Made by a program: the position numbers and the translations under genes. Source: Hymenobacter psoromatis (GTDB lineage: Bacteria > Bacteroidota > Bacteroidia > Cytophagales > Hymenobacteraceae). Taken from it: DNA of 64,000 nt. Positions 45,927 through 54,932 of this stretch are shown here, piece by piece. Position 1 is the stretch's first letter. Every line of letters begins with the position of its first letter. The notes beneath the pieces are model-generated. The model worked only from the letters and a program-made list of their open reading frames with translations, had not been told where the DNA came from and ran no database searches. Where the stretch lies: NCBI GenBank assembly GCA_001596155.1, contig CP014771.1, forward strand, positions 372,001 to 436,000, given 5' to 3'.

Positions 45927-46487
45927 ATGAAATCCCAATTCCTCCCCGCCCTGCGCTTGACCCTTGTGCTTATGGTGCTGTGCTGCGGTATTTACCCGGC
46001 CCTGGTGTGGGCCGCCGCGCAGCTGGCACCCGGCCGGGGCGAGGGCGTGCAAGTGCGCCAGAACGGCCGCCTCGTGGGCTTCGCCAACGTGGGCCAGCGC
46101 TTCGACAAGCCCGAGTATTTCAGCTCGCGGCCCTCGGCGGTCAGCTACCACGCCGACGGCTCGGGCGGCTCGAACAAGGGGCCTAGTAACCCCGATTATC
46201 TGAAAGTAGTGCAGGCCCGGCTCGACACGTTTTTGTTGAAAAACCCCGGCGTAAACCGCGCCGACGTGCCCGCTGAGCTGCTCACGGCCAGTGGCTCGGG
46301 CCTCGACCCCGACCTCTCGCCGCAGGGCGTGCTGGTGCAGGTGCCCCGCGTGGCCAAGGCCCGCGGCCTGGCCCCAGCGCAGGTGCGCGGCCTAGTGCAG
46401 CAGCATACTACGCCGGGAATTTTAGGTCCCGATAAGGTAAACGTGCTGGCCCTAAACCTGGCCCTGGATGCGCTGAAAGGGCGCTAG
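45927..46487 (+). CDS. kdpC: potassium-transporting ATPase subunit KdpC
   Basis: The single-helix subunit of KdpFABC that helps nucleotide binding. The N-terminal helix is LRLTLVLMVLCCGIYPALVWAAAQ. The soluble part shows the family blocks FDKPEYFSSRPSAVSYHADGSGGSNKGPSNPDYL, ELLTASGSGLDPDLSPQGVLVQVPRVAKARGL and LNLALDAL. The length of 186 is normal. It is followed by a porin gene on the same strand. Confidence 0.95.
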   Translation: MKSQFLPALRLTLVLMVLCCGIYPALVWAAAQLAPGRGEGVQVRQNGRLVGFANVGQRFDKPEYFSSRPSAVSYHADGSGGSNKGPSNPDYLKVVQARLDTFLLKNPGVNRADVPAELLTASGSGLDPDLSPQGVLVQVPRVAKARGLAPAQVRGLVQQHTTPGILGPDKVNVLALNLALDALKGR

Positions 46488-46588
46488 ACTTCGGCTGTCC
46501 CACTACTGTTTTTTAAGATATCCACGGTATCCCACACTGTACGCGGCCTACCCCTGCTACCCACCCGTTACCGCTCAATTTTCCGCAA

Positions 46589-48049
46589 GTGAAAAATATT
46601 TCCCTGACTCTTTTGCTGCTGGCGGCCGGAACTCCGGTGCTGGCGCAAACCACCGAAACGGCCACCGCCCAGAACCCGGCTACCAAGGCCGACACGGCCA
46701 CGGCCAAAATTCCCTTCGACGGCATGGACCTGAGCTGGGTGAACGGCCAGAACCGCCAGCAGTATTTCCCGCTGCAATTCAAGGACAAGGACGGCGAAAC
46801 CGTGCTTACGGCCACGTTTTTTCTCGATAGTTACTACAACTACAACTTTGCGCGGCCCCTTGACCATACCCAGACTATTTCGGCCGTGACGGGCCGTGCC
46901 AACGAGTTTTCGGTGGCGCTGGCCAGCGTGGGCATCGAGTCGAACTACAAAAACATCATCGGACGCTTGTGGCTGCAAACCGGCTCCATGCTGAACGTGA
47001 TTCAGGAAACCGACGGCTCGGTGCTGCGCGGGCGCAACACGGGCACTACCATCGGGGCCAATGGGCTGAACACCAACACCGGCATCACGACCAACAACCT
47101 CAAGTACATCCGCGAGGCGGCGGCGGGCTACCACTTCAACGTGGCCTACGGCCTGAACCTGGAAATGGGCATTTTCATGAGCTACATTGGCCTGGAAAGC
47201 TACGTGACCCAGGAAAACTGGAGCTACCAGCGCTCGCTGGTCTGCGACTTCACGCCGTTCTATTTTCAGGGCGCGCGGGCGCAGTTTTACCCCAGCAAAA
47301 AATTCAAAACCGAGCTGTGGGTGATGAACGGCTGGCAGACCTACAACACCTTCAATAACCGCCCCGCCCTGGGCAACTCGAACTACTACCGGCCCAACGA
47401 GAACCTGCAGCTGGTGGCCAACTTCTACTACGGCAACGACTCGCGGCCCGGTACCGACTCGCTGTCGGTGGGTAGGGCCAGCTACCCGCACGTGCAGCGG
47501 TTTCACCACGATAATTCCATCGTGGCCCGCTACTACCACAAAGACAAGAAAGGCCCGCTGCGCGGCATTACGCAGGCGGCTTTTAGCCTGAATACGCATT
47601 TTGGCTTCCAGAGCGGCACCGACCAGTATGGCAACGACGTGAAGATGAAGGACAACTACATGGTGGGTTCCTCATTCGCCAACCGCATCTGGTTTGCCAA
47701 GAACAAGATGGCGCTGACTACCCGCATGGGTTTCGTGAATAACCCCTCGCGCTACCTCAGCTTTACGCCGGCCGTGCTCGGGGGCGACGGCACTAACGCC
47801 TTTACCCGCACCGACCCTAAAAACCTGCGGGCCAAGGAGATTACCGCTACGTTCGATATCATGCCGTCCGACTACGTAACGTTTCGGGTTGAATACCTGC
47901 ACCGCTCGGCCAACGTGCCCTACTTTGCCGGGCCGGGCGGCACGACCTCGCCCAGCGGCTATGCCGATCAGGTTATCCCGGCCTCGTACCAGCCTGACCT
48001 GCGCGACTACGAAGACCGGCTGATATTCGCGGTAAACTTCCGCCTCTAG
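46589..48049 (+). CDS. outer-membrane beta-barrel porin (BBP2/OmpL-like), first
   Basis: A 486-residue outer-membrane protein starting with GTG (no in-frame ATG is near), with a signal peptide LTLLLLAAGTPVLAQ. The body alternates polar and aromatic residues as in a beta-barrel (FFLDSYYNYNFARPLDH, IGRLWLQTGSMLN, AAAGYHFNVAYGLNLEMGIFMSYIGLESY) and ends in LIFAVNFRL with a terminal aromatic/Leu signal. It belongs to the putative porin-2 group. Its position between kdpC and kup suggests that it passes potassium across the outer membrane. Confidence 0.8.
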   Translation: MKNISLTLLLLAAGTPVLAQTTETATAQNPATKADTATAKIPFDGMDLSWVNGQNRQQYFPLQFKDKDGETVLTATFFLDSYYNYNFARPLDHTQTISAVTGRANEFSVALASVGIESNYKNIIGRLWLQTGSMLNVIQETDGSVLRGRNTGTTIGANGLNTNTGITTNNLKYIREAAAGYHFNVAYGLNLEMGIFMSYIGLESYVTQENWSYQRSLVCDFTPFYFQGARAQFYPSKKFKTELWVMNGWQTYNTFNNRPALGNSNYYRPNENLQLVANFYYGNDSRPGTDSLSVGRASYPHVQRFHHDNSIVARYYHKDKKGPLRGITQAAFSLNTHFGFQSGTDQYGNDVKMKDNYMVGSSFANRIWFAKNKMALTTRMGFVNNPSRYLSFTPAVLGGDGTNAFTRTDPKNLRAKEITATFDIMPSDYVTFRVEYLHRSANVPYFAGPGGTTSPSGYADQVIPASYQPDLRDYEDRLIFAVNFRL

Positions 48050-48101
48050 CCACCGTAACGCAACCCGGCTTGGCAGGGACCGGGCCCCGTTTTTTTGCCT
48101 T

Positions 48102-50084
48102 ATGCAGCCACTCGTTTCGACTCCCATTGCGCCCACGCCCGAGCCAACGGGCCACGGCACCCTCCACACCCGCATTACGGCCGCGGGCTCGCTCATTGCC
48201 CTGGGCATCGTGTACGGCGACATCGGCACCTCGCCCCTCTACACCGTGCGCGGCGTGTTTGTGCACCGGCCCGTGACGGAGGAAGTGGTGCTGGGTACCG
48301 TATCGGCCATTATCTGGACGCTCACGCTGCTCACCACGTTCAAGTACGTCTTCATTGCCATGAAGGCCGACAACCACGGCGAGGGCGGCATCCTGTCGCT
48401 CTACGCCCTGCTGCGGCGGCTCAAGCTGAAGTGGCTCTATCTGCCGGCCATCATCGGGGCGGCGGCGCTGCTAGCCGATAGCCTCATTACGCCGCCCATT
48501 TCGGTGGCCTCAGCCATTGAGGGGCTGCAAATGATAAAGCCCGACCTCAATACGGTGCCCATCGTGTTGGTTATTCTGGTGGGCTTGTTTGCGTTTCAGC
48601 AGTTTGGCACCGCCATTATTGGTAAGCTGTTTGGGCCGGTTATGGTGATTTTTTTTTCGATGCTGGCCGTGCTGGGAATCCGGTTTCTGGTGCGGGAGCC
48701 GAGCATTTTGCGGGCCCTGAACCCGTACTACGCGGTGCACATGATAACCCGGCTGCCGGGCGCGTTCTGGCTGCTGGGCAGCATTTTTCTGTGCAGCACC
48801 GGGGCCGAAGCGCTCTACGCCGACATGGGCCACGTGGGCCGGCGCAACATCTACGTGTCGTGGACTTTTGTTAAAACCTGCCTGCTGCTCAACTACCTGG
48901 GGCAGGGGGCGTGGCTGCTCCAGCATCAGGGCGTGCCCCTGGGCGCGCGCAACCTGTTCTTTGAAATGATACCGCAGTGGGGCCTGTTACCGGCCATTGG
49001 GCTGTGCACGCTGGCCACCATCATTGCCTCGCAGGCCCTGATTTCGGGCTCGTACACGCTCATTATTGAGGCGCTGCGGCTCAACTTCTGGCCCAAGGTG
49101 AAGGTGTCCTACCCCACCGAATTGCGCGGACAAGCCTACGTGCCTTCGCTCAACTGGATTCTCTGCGCTGGCTGCGTGGGCGTGGTGCTGCACTTCCGCG
49201 AAAGCAGCCGCATGGAAGCGGCTTTCGGCCTGGCCGTGACCGTGACCATGCTCATGACCACGGTGCTGCTGGCCTACTACCTGCGCCTGCGCCGGGTGGG
49301 CATCGTCTGGATTGGGCTGCTGCTGCTGACATATTTCACCGTGGAAGGCTCATTTTTGATTGCCAACCTGCGCAAATTTCCCGAAGGCGGCTACATCAGC
49401 GTGCTGCTGGGGCTGCTGCTGCTGCTGGTTATGGTGAGCTGGATTCAGGGCCGCCGCCTGCGCAACGACCTGGCCAAATACGTGCCGCTGGCCGACTGGC
49501 TGTCTCTGCTCACCAAGCTCAGTGCCGATGAGTCGGTGCCCAAGTTTGCTACCCACCTCGTGTACCTCACCGATTCGGAAGACCCCAAACTGGTCGAGAA
49601 CGGCATCATTCACAGCATCTTCCGCAAAAGCCCCAAGCGGGCCGACATCTACTACCTCATCCACGTCGTCACTACCGACGAGCCCTACACTAAGACCTAC
49701 CACGCCACCACCGTGCTCGCCGACGACCTGGTGCGCATCGAGTTCCGGCTGGGCTTCCGGGTTGACCACGCCATTAATTACATGTTCCGCCAGGTGGTGA
49801 CTGACCTGGTGAAGAACAAGGAAATCGACATCACTTCGCGCTACGACTCGCTGCGGGGTCAGGATATGGTAGGTGACTTTCAGTTTGTTATCCTCAATCG
49901 CACCCTGCCCTATGCGCAGTCGCTCAGCGGCTGGCAGCGACTGGTGGCCCGCCTCTCGGGCGTGTTGCGCTGGCTGGGTTCCAGCCAGCAGGAAAGCTTT
50001 GGGCTGGATAACTCCTCGCTCACCATCGAAAACATTCCGCTGCTCACGCCCGAGCGGCCCGAGCTTCAGCTTACCCGCGACTAA
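48102..50084 (+). CDS. kup: Kup-type potassium transporter
   Basis: A KUP/HAK family potassium-proton symporter of 660 residues. It opens with ALGIVYGDIGTSPLYTVRGVF and contains NHGEGGILSLYALLRR, STGAEALYADMGHVGRRNIYVSW and GQGAWLL, all typical of the family. About twelve helices are followed by a cytoplasmic C-terminal domain (KFATHLVYLTDSEDPKLVENGIIHSIF). It adds a moderate-affinity uptake route to the high-affinity Kdp pump. Porin genes lie on both sides. Confidence 0.95.
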   Translation: MQPLVSTPIAPTPEPTGHGTLHTRITAAGSLIALGIVYGDIGTSPLYTVRGVFVHRPVTEEVVLGTVSAIIWTLTLLTTFKYVFIAMKADNHGEGGILSLYALLRRLKLKWLYLPAIIGAAALLADSLITPPISVASAIEGLQMIKPDLNTVPIVLVILVGLFAFQQFGTAIIGKLFGPVMVIFFSMLAVLGIRFLVREPSILRALNPYYAVHMITRLPGAFWLLGSIFLCSTGAEALYADMGHVGRRNIYVSWTFVKTCLLLNYLGQGAWLLQHQGVPLGARNLFFEMIPQWGLLPAIGLCTLATIIASQALISGSYTLIIEALRLNFWPKVKVSYPTELRGQAYVPSLNWILCAGCVGVVLHFRESSRMEAAFGLAVTVTMLMTTVLLAYYLRLRRVGIVWIGLLLLTYFTVEGSFLIANLRKFPEGGYISVLLGLLLLLVMVSWIQGRRLRNDLAKYVPLADWLSLLTKLSADESVPKFATHLVYLTDSEDPKLVENGIIHSIFRKSPKRADIYYLIHVVTTDEPYTKTYHATTVLADDLVRIEFRLGFRVDHAINYMFRQVVTDLVKNKEIDITSRYDSLRGQDMVGDFQFVILNRTLPYAQSLSGWQRLVARLSGVLRWLGSSQQESFGLDNSSLTIENIPLLTPERPELQLTRD

Positions 50085-50143
50085 TTCTTTAGTGAGGCCG
50101 CCCGCCAGGGGGCCATGCTATACCACCCTTTCACGACGCACCT

Positions 50144-51328
50144 ATGCGCCATTCAGTACACTTCTCTTCCCTGCTGTTGAGTGCGGGCCTGCTACCCGGC
50201 CTGGCCCGCGCCCAAACCACGCCCGCGTCCGCGCCAACTACTACCACCACTACCGCGCCGCCCGCTGCCCCCACGGCCACGGCGGCCGCGACTACGGCCG
50301 CCGCGGCCGCCGACACGGCCCGGCTGGCCGACCCCAAGCCCGAGTTTTTTGGCTACGTGGGCGTGTACTACGGCTACGATTTTAATAATCCCGCCAGCCT
50401 CACCCGGCCCAGCTTCATTTACTCGGAAAACCTGCATAACCAGATTGCCATCAACATTGCCCTGCTGGGAGCACGCTACAACAGCGACCGCATCCGGGGC
50501 ACTTTTGCCATCCAGACCGGCACCTACCCCGATGCCAACTACGCCGCTGAGCCGGCCATTTTCAAGAACATCTACGAGGCCTGGGGCGGCGTGCGGGTGG
50601 CCAAAAACCTCTGGCTCGATGCCGGAATCTTCCTTTCTCACATTGGCCTGGAAGGCCCCAACTCGCGCGACGACCTCACGCTGACCCGCTCCATTATGGC
50701 CGAAAACTCGCCCTATTACGAGACGGGGGCCAAGCTTACTTACGACGCGGGCAAGAAGTGGCTGTTTTCGGTGCTGACCATCAATGGCTGGCAGGTTATC
50801 CGCGACCGCAACCAGAATGAGGCGGTGGGCACGCAGGTGCAGTTTCGGCCTACCCCCAAGCTTTTGTTCAATTCGAGCACCTTCATTGGCGAAGGCCGCA
50901 ACGTGCCCGACTCGCTGGGCGTGCGCCTGCGCTATTTCCACGACTTCTACGTTACGTATGACCCCACGCCAAAGTGGAAAATAGCCGGGGCCTTCGACAC
51001 TGGCTGGCAGGAAAAGCTCGATGGCCGGGGTGGTTATGACAACTGGCAGGGTGGCTCGCTCATCGCGCGCCGCCGCCTGTGGGCGCGGGCCGGCCTGGTG
51101 GGCCGCGTGGAGTATTACCATGACCCCAGCGGCGTGCTGGCCCCCACCCGCGCGGGCGGCCTGAACACCACCGGCTACTCGCTGGGCTTCGACTATCTGC
51201 CCGTGCCCCGCGTCATTCTGCGGGCCGAGTTCAAGGAATTTATCGACCAGCACGACGCGTACATCCGCGATAAAACCCCCAAGCGTACCGACGCGGCCGT
51301 GACGACGCTGCTCGGCCTCACGTTCTGA
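50144..51328 (+). CDS. outer-membrane beta-barrel porin (BBP2/OmpL-like), second
   Basis: A 394-residue outer-membrane protein of the same group as the one at 46589. It has a signal peptide (SSLLLSAGLLPGLARAQ), a low-complexity Thr/Ala/Pro stretch, and a barrel beginning FFGYVGVYYGYDFNNPASL. The shared blocks NIYEAWGGVRVAKNLWLDAGIFLSHIGLE and NSPYYETGAKLTYD parallel the first porin. It ends VTTLLGLTF. With the first porin it brackets kup. Confidence 0.8.
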   Translation: MRHSVHFSSLLLSAGLLPGLARAQTTPASAPTTTTTTAPPAAPTATAAATTAAAAADTARLADPKPEFFGYVGVYYGYDFNNPASLTRPSFIYSENLHNQIAINIALLGARYNSDRIRGTFAIQTGTYPDANYAAEPAIFKNIYEAWGGVRVAKNLWLDAGIFLSHIGLEGPNSRDDLTLTRSIMAENSPYYETGAKLTYDAGKKWLFSVLTINGWQVIRDRNQNEAVGTQVQFRPTPKLLFNSSTFIGEGRNVPDSLGVRLRYFHDFYVTYDPTPKWKIAGAFDTGWQEKLDGRGGYDNWQGGSLIARRRLWARAGLVGRVEYYHDPSGVLAPTRAGGLNTTGYSLGFDYLPVPRVILRAEFKEFIDQHDAYIRDKTPKRTDAAVTTLLGLTF

Positions 51329-51485
51329 CCTGCCGCCGCTCAGGCCGGCGCGGATTTAAAGCGACGCGGTAGTTAAAGTGCCTTTTGGCACTGCCTGCCA
51401 GGAGGTGCAAAACCTGGTTCAGAGGCCCCGCTACTTAAAAGCAAAAGCGACTATTCCCAAGCTACCAGCTTATTATTTCCCTGCC

Positions 51486-52655
51486 ATGTCCACCGCCGAA
51501 ACCGACCTGCGCGACCAATCCGCTGAGCGGTTCCTGCGCCTGGTGCGGGACAAGCGGCGCGGCACGCTCAAGATTTACCTGGGCCTGGCCGCGGGGGTAG
51601 GCAAAACCTACCGCCTGCTGCAAGAGGCCCACGACCTGCACGCCAACGGTGTGGACGTGCTGCTCGGCTACGTGGAAACCCACGGCCGGGCCGGCACCGT
51701 GGCGCAGCTGCGCGATGTGCCGCTGCTGCCCCGCAAACAGGTGTTTTACAAGGGCCACGCGGTGGAGGAAATGGACCTCGATGCCATTGAAAAGCGCCGC
51801 CCGCAGGTGGTGATTGTGGACGAGTTGGCCCATTCCAACGTGCCTGGCTCGCGCCATGAGAAGCGCTGGCAGGACGTGGAGGAGCTGGTGAAAAGCGGCA
51901 TTTCGGTGATAACCGCCGTGAACGTGCAGCACCTGGAAAGCCTGCACGACCAGGTGCTGAAAATAACCGGCACCGACGTGACCGAGCGCATCCCGGACCA
52001 ATTGATGCGCGAGGCCGACGAGGTGGTGAACGTGGACCTGACCGTGGGCGAGCTGCGCGCCCGCCTGGAGGAAGGCAAAATATATGACCCGGCCAAAGTG
52101 CCCACCGCGCTGGCCAATTTCTTTCAGTCGGAAAACCTGTTGCAGCTGCGGCGGCTGGCCGTGCGCGAGGTGGCGCAGCTGCTGGGCCGGCAGGTGGAAA
52201 GTGATGCCGGCGGCGCGCCGGCCATCGCTACCCCCCGCCGCAACGACGACCGCCTGCTGGCCTGCATCAACTCCAACGACGAGGCCGCCAAGGAGATAAT
52301 TCGCAAAACCTCGCGCCTGGCCGACCGCTTTTCGGCCGCCGCCTGGTACGTATTGTATGTGCAAACCGGCCGCGAAAGCGCCGACCGCATCGGGCTGGCC
52401 ACGCAGCGGCATCTGCTTCGCAACCTGCAACTGGCGGTGGAGCTGGGCGGGCAGATTCTGCGGGTGAAGGACGACGACGTGGTGGCGGCCATCCGGCGGG
52501 TGGCGCAGGAAAAGGGCGCGACGCTGCTCGTGTGCGGCATCACCCGCGAAAAAAGCCAGTGGGAGCGTCTGAGCTGCCGCGGCATCACCAACGACCTGCT
52601 GCGCGCCGTGGCTAGTGACGGGGGTGATTTGGATGTGTATTTGGTAACTTATTAA
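51486..52655 (+). CDS. kdpD: KdpD-like sensor without kinase domain
   Basis: This 389-residue protein holds only the cytoplasmic N-terminal part of KdpD: the sensor domain GTLKIYLGLAAGVGKTYRLLQEAHDL with its Walker-like loop, DVLLGYVETHGR, VVIVDELAHSNVPGSRHEKRWQDVEELV and AVNVQHLESLHDQV, then a universal-stress-protein domain (LACINSNDEAAKEIIRKTSRLADRFSAAAWYVLYVQTGRE). The membrane helices and kinase of classical KdpD are absent. A separate histidine kinase follows. The start at 51486 is the family's; the frame opens at 51378. Confidence 0.9.
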   Translation: MSTAETDLRDQSAERFLRLVRDKRRGTLKIYLGLAAGVGKTYRLLQEAHDLHANGVDVLLGYVETHGRAGTVAQLRDVPLLPRKQVFYKGHAVEEMDLDAIEKRRPQVVIVDELAHSNVPGSRHEKRWQDVEELVKSGISVITAVNVQHLESLHDQVLKITGTDVTERIPDQLMREADEVVNVDLTVGELRARLEEGKIYDPAKVPTALANFFQSENLLQLRRLAVREVAQLLGRQVESDAGGAPAIATPRRNDDRLLACINSNDEAAKEIIRKTSRLADRFSAAAWYVLYVQTGRESADRIGLATQRHLLRNLQLAVELGGQILRVKDDDVVAAIRRVAQEKGATLLVCGITREKSQWERLSCRGITNDLLRAVASDGGDLDVYLVTY

Positions 52656-52680
52656 AAATGAATGATATAAAAATCGCTGG

Positions 52681-52777
52681 TCATTGCGAGCAACGCGAAG
52701 CAATCGCACTCGAACGATACCCACGCCGGTCGTTCGTCCATCGTGCGGGTGCGATTGCTTCGCGTTGCTCGCAATGA
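52681..52777. repeat. intergenic palindrome, GTCATTGCGAGC family
   Basis: Arms of 29 bases with no mismatch begin TCATTGCGAGCAACGCGAAG. They flank a loop around CGAACGATACCCACGCC. It lies between kdpD and the histidine kinase gene. Confidence 0.9.
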
Positions 52778-52802
52778 CGGACAGAACATAGCCCCCAATC
52801 CC

Positions 52803-54572
52803 ATGACTCTCAAGACCAAAATTACCCTCGGCTTCGTGGCCATGCTGCTGCTGCTGCTCAGCATTGGCAGCTACGCCTTTTATACGGTGCGGCAGCTCGA
52901 TTTGAAATCGCGTAACATTCTGAAGGACAATCTATACTCCGTGGATTTGGGGCAGCAGATGCTGCACGGGCTGGATGCGCTGCGCGACGAGCCGGGCGGT
53001 GCCCCCAGCCTGCGGCAGCTGCGGCAGGGCCTGACGCGGGAGGCCGGCAACATCACCGAGCCCGGCGAGCGCGAACTGGTGGACAGCCTCACCCAAAACC
53101 TGGCCGCCTACGAACAGGCGCTGAGCCGCGATGCCCGCGCCCTACCCCCCGCCTGGCAACCCTTGCGCGCCCAAACCCTGCGCATGATGAATATGAATAC
53201 AGCGGCTCTCACCCGCAAAAATACCCTGGCTAATCACTACGCCGAGCAGGCCAACCGCAACCTCATCCTCTTTATTACGGTGGCGGCGCTGCTGGGCCTG
53301 GGCTTCGTGGCGAGCGTGCCCGAGGCGGCGGTGCAGCCCCTGCGCAAGCTGCGCGCCGCCCTGAGCCACGCCACGGCCCGCAACTTCGCGGCCACCATTC
53401 CGCAGGAAAGCAACGATGAGTTTGGGGAAGTGGCGCAGGCTTTTAACAAGATGCTGAGCGAGTTGCGCGAATTTCGCAGCTCCACGGCGGCGGAATTGCT
53501 GACGGCCCGCAACCGCGCCTCCAGCATCATCAATACCCTCGACGAGGGCCTGCTGGTGCTTGATGAAAGCCGCCGCGTGCTGCTGGCCAACCCCGTGATG
53601 TGCGAGCTGCTGGGCCTACCCCCCGAAAAACTGGTGGGTCGCCCGGCCAGCCTCGTGCGCCTCGAAAACGACTTGTTTCAAACCCTGATTAAGCCGCTTG
53701 ATGCGCCCAACCGCGAACAGGCCGGGGCCGAAGCGCCGTTGCTCACCATCACGCAGCGCGGCGAGGAAGCCTTTTACCGGCTGGCGGTGCAGGACCTGGT
53801 TTCCTTCAACGAGGCCAGCGACAAAACCGAGTTCGTAGGCCAGCTGCTAACGCTGCGCAACGTGTCGGATTTCAAGAAACTCGACCAAGTGAAATCGAAT
53901 TTTCTAGCCACCGTGTCGCACGAGCTTAAAACCCCGCTCTCCAGCATCAATCTTAGTCTCAAGGTATTACAAAAAGACAACTTGCCGGAGGCGGAGCGCC
54001 AGGATATTACGGTGGGCATTCAGCGCGAAACGCAACGCCTCCAGCGCCTGGTGAGCGAGTTGCTCGACGTGTCGCGCCTCGATTCGGGCCAGGGTATTCA
54101 GCTCAACTTCGCGCCCACCCAACTCGCTGACGTGGTGCGCTTTGCTGAGTCCACCGTGCAGGCCCAGCTAGCTAATAAGCAGCTCACCCTGCAAACCGCC
54201 CTACCCCCCGACCTGCCACCCGTGCGCGCCGACGTGGAGAAGACGACCTGGGTGCTTATCAACCTGCTGGCCAATGCTATCCGCTACTCGCCGGCCGGCG
54301 AAAGCATCGCGGTGCGGGCCGCCCGCGCCGGCAAGTTCGTGCAGGTGACGGTGCAGGACCGCGGCCCTGGCATCGCGGCCGAGCACCACGACAAGATTTT
54401 CCAGCGCTTCGCGCAGCTGCCCGACAAGGCCGGCTACACCGGCGGCTCGGGCCTGGGCCTGAGCATCGCCCGCGAATTTATCACCACGCAGGGCGGCCGA
54501 CTATGGGTGGAAAGCGAGCTGGGCAGCGGCAGCGCATTTCACTTCACGCTGCCGGTGGGGGGTAGGGAGTAA
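52803..54572 (+). CDS. membrane histidine kinase (HAMP-PAS-HisKA-HATPase)
   Basis: A 589-residue sensor kinase. Two membrane helices (ITLGFVAMLLLLLSIGSYAFY and LILFITVAALLGLGFVASV) enclose a helical periplasmic sensor of about 140 residues. HAMP (AAVQPLRKLRAALSHATARNF), a PAS domain (ARNRASSIINTLDEGLLVLDES), the H-box ATVSHELKTPLSSINLSL, the N-box NLLANAIRYSP and the G-boxes DRGPGI and GGSGLGLSIA follow. It is the last gene of the kdp series and has no response regulator beside it. The sigma-54 regulator at 38904 is the natural partner. The start at 52803 (MTLKTKITLG) avoids the palindrome. Confidence 0.92.
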   Translation: MTLKTKITLGFVAMLLLLLSIGSYAFYTVRQLDLKSRNILKDNLYSVDLGQQMLHGLDALRDEPGGAPSLRQLRQGLTREAGNITEPGERELVDSLTQNLAAYEQALSRDARALPPAWQPLRAQTLRMMNMNTAALTRKNTLANHYAEQANRNLILFITVAALLGLGFVASVPEAAVQPLRKLRAALSHATARNFAATIPQESNDEFGEVAQAFNKMLSELREFRSSTAAELLTARNRASSIINTLDEGLLVLDESRRVLLANPVMCELLGLPPEKLVGRPASLVRLENDLFQTLIKPLDAPNREQAGAEAPLLTITQRGEEAFYRLAVQDLVSFNEASDKTEFVGQLLTLRNVSDFKKLDQVKSNFLATVSHELKTPLSSINLSLKVLQKDNLPEAERQDITVGIQRETQRLQRLVSELLDVSRLDSGQGIQLNFAPTQLADVVRFAESTVQAQLANKQLTLQTALPPDLPPVRADVEKTTWVLINLLANAIRYSPAGESIAVRAARAGKFVQVTVQDRGPGIAAEHHDKIFQRFAQLPDKAGYTGGSGLGLSIAREFITTQGGRLWVESELGSGSAFHFTLPVGGRE

Positions 54573-54600
54573 GCAATGAGTAATGAGCAATTGATAAGAA

Positions 54601-54690
54601 CGTCATTCCGAGCTTGCCGAGGAATCTCGCCCGCGTCGTTGAACGAGGCCCGAACGACTGCGCGAGATTCCTCGGCAAACTGGCAACGAC
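54601..54690. repeat. intergenic palindrome, GTCATTCCGAGC family, decayed copy
   Basis: The left arm CGTCATTCCGAGCTTGCCGA and the inner arms GAATCTCG../CGAGATTC match the element at 18015-18122, but the right outer arm has diverged (AAACTGGCAACGAC). It follows the kinase stop closely. Confidence 0.8.
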
Positions 54691-54727
54691 ATTCGCTTTG
54701 CTCGAATGTCTCTATACTCATCGCGAA

Positions 54728-54814
54728 GTAGGGTGCGGGGCTTGTCCCCGCCCGTCGTTGCTAAAATCGTTGAAACGGTGCGACCGACGGGCGGGGGCAA
54801 GCCCCGCACCCTAC
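54728..54814. repeat. intergenic palindrome, GTAGGGTGCGGGGC family, copy 2
   Basis: The same arms as 14608-14695 enclose a different loop (TTGCTAAAATCGTTGAAACGG). It is one of two palindromes plus a terminator in the 360-base gap between convergent genes. Confidence 0.88.
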
Positions 54815-54876
54815 TACTTTTTTCGCAAATCAATTCGCAACGAGTATAATAAGCTTTCTAAAAGCAGATTAAGCAA

Positions 54877-54916
54877 TAAAAAAGGTCCGGCTACACTAGG
54901 AAGCCGGACCTTTTTT
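54877..54916. terminator. bidirectional intrinsic terminator
   Basis: AAAAAAGGTCCGGCTACACT followed by AGGAAGCCGGACCTTTTTT forms a GC-rich stem (GGTCCGGCT/AGCCGGACC) with A and T runs on both sides. It stands between the convergent kinase and permease genes, next to the permease stop. Confidence 0.85.
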
Positions 54917-54932
54917 GGGGGCTATTCTTGCC

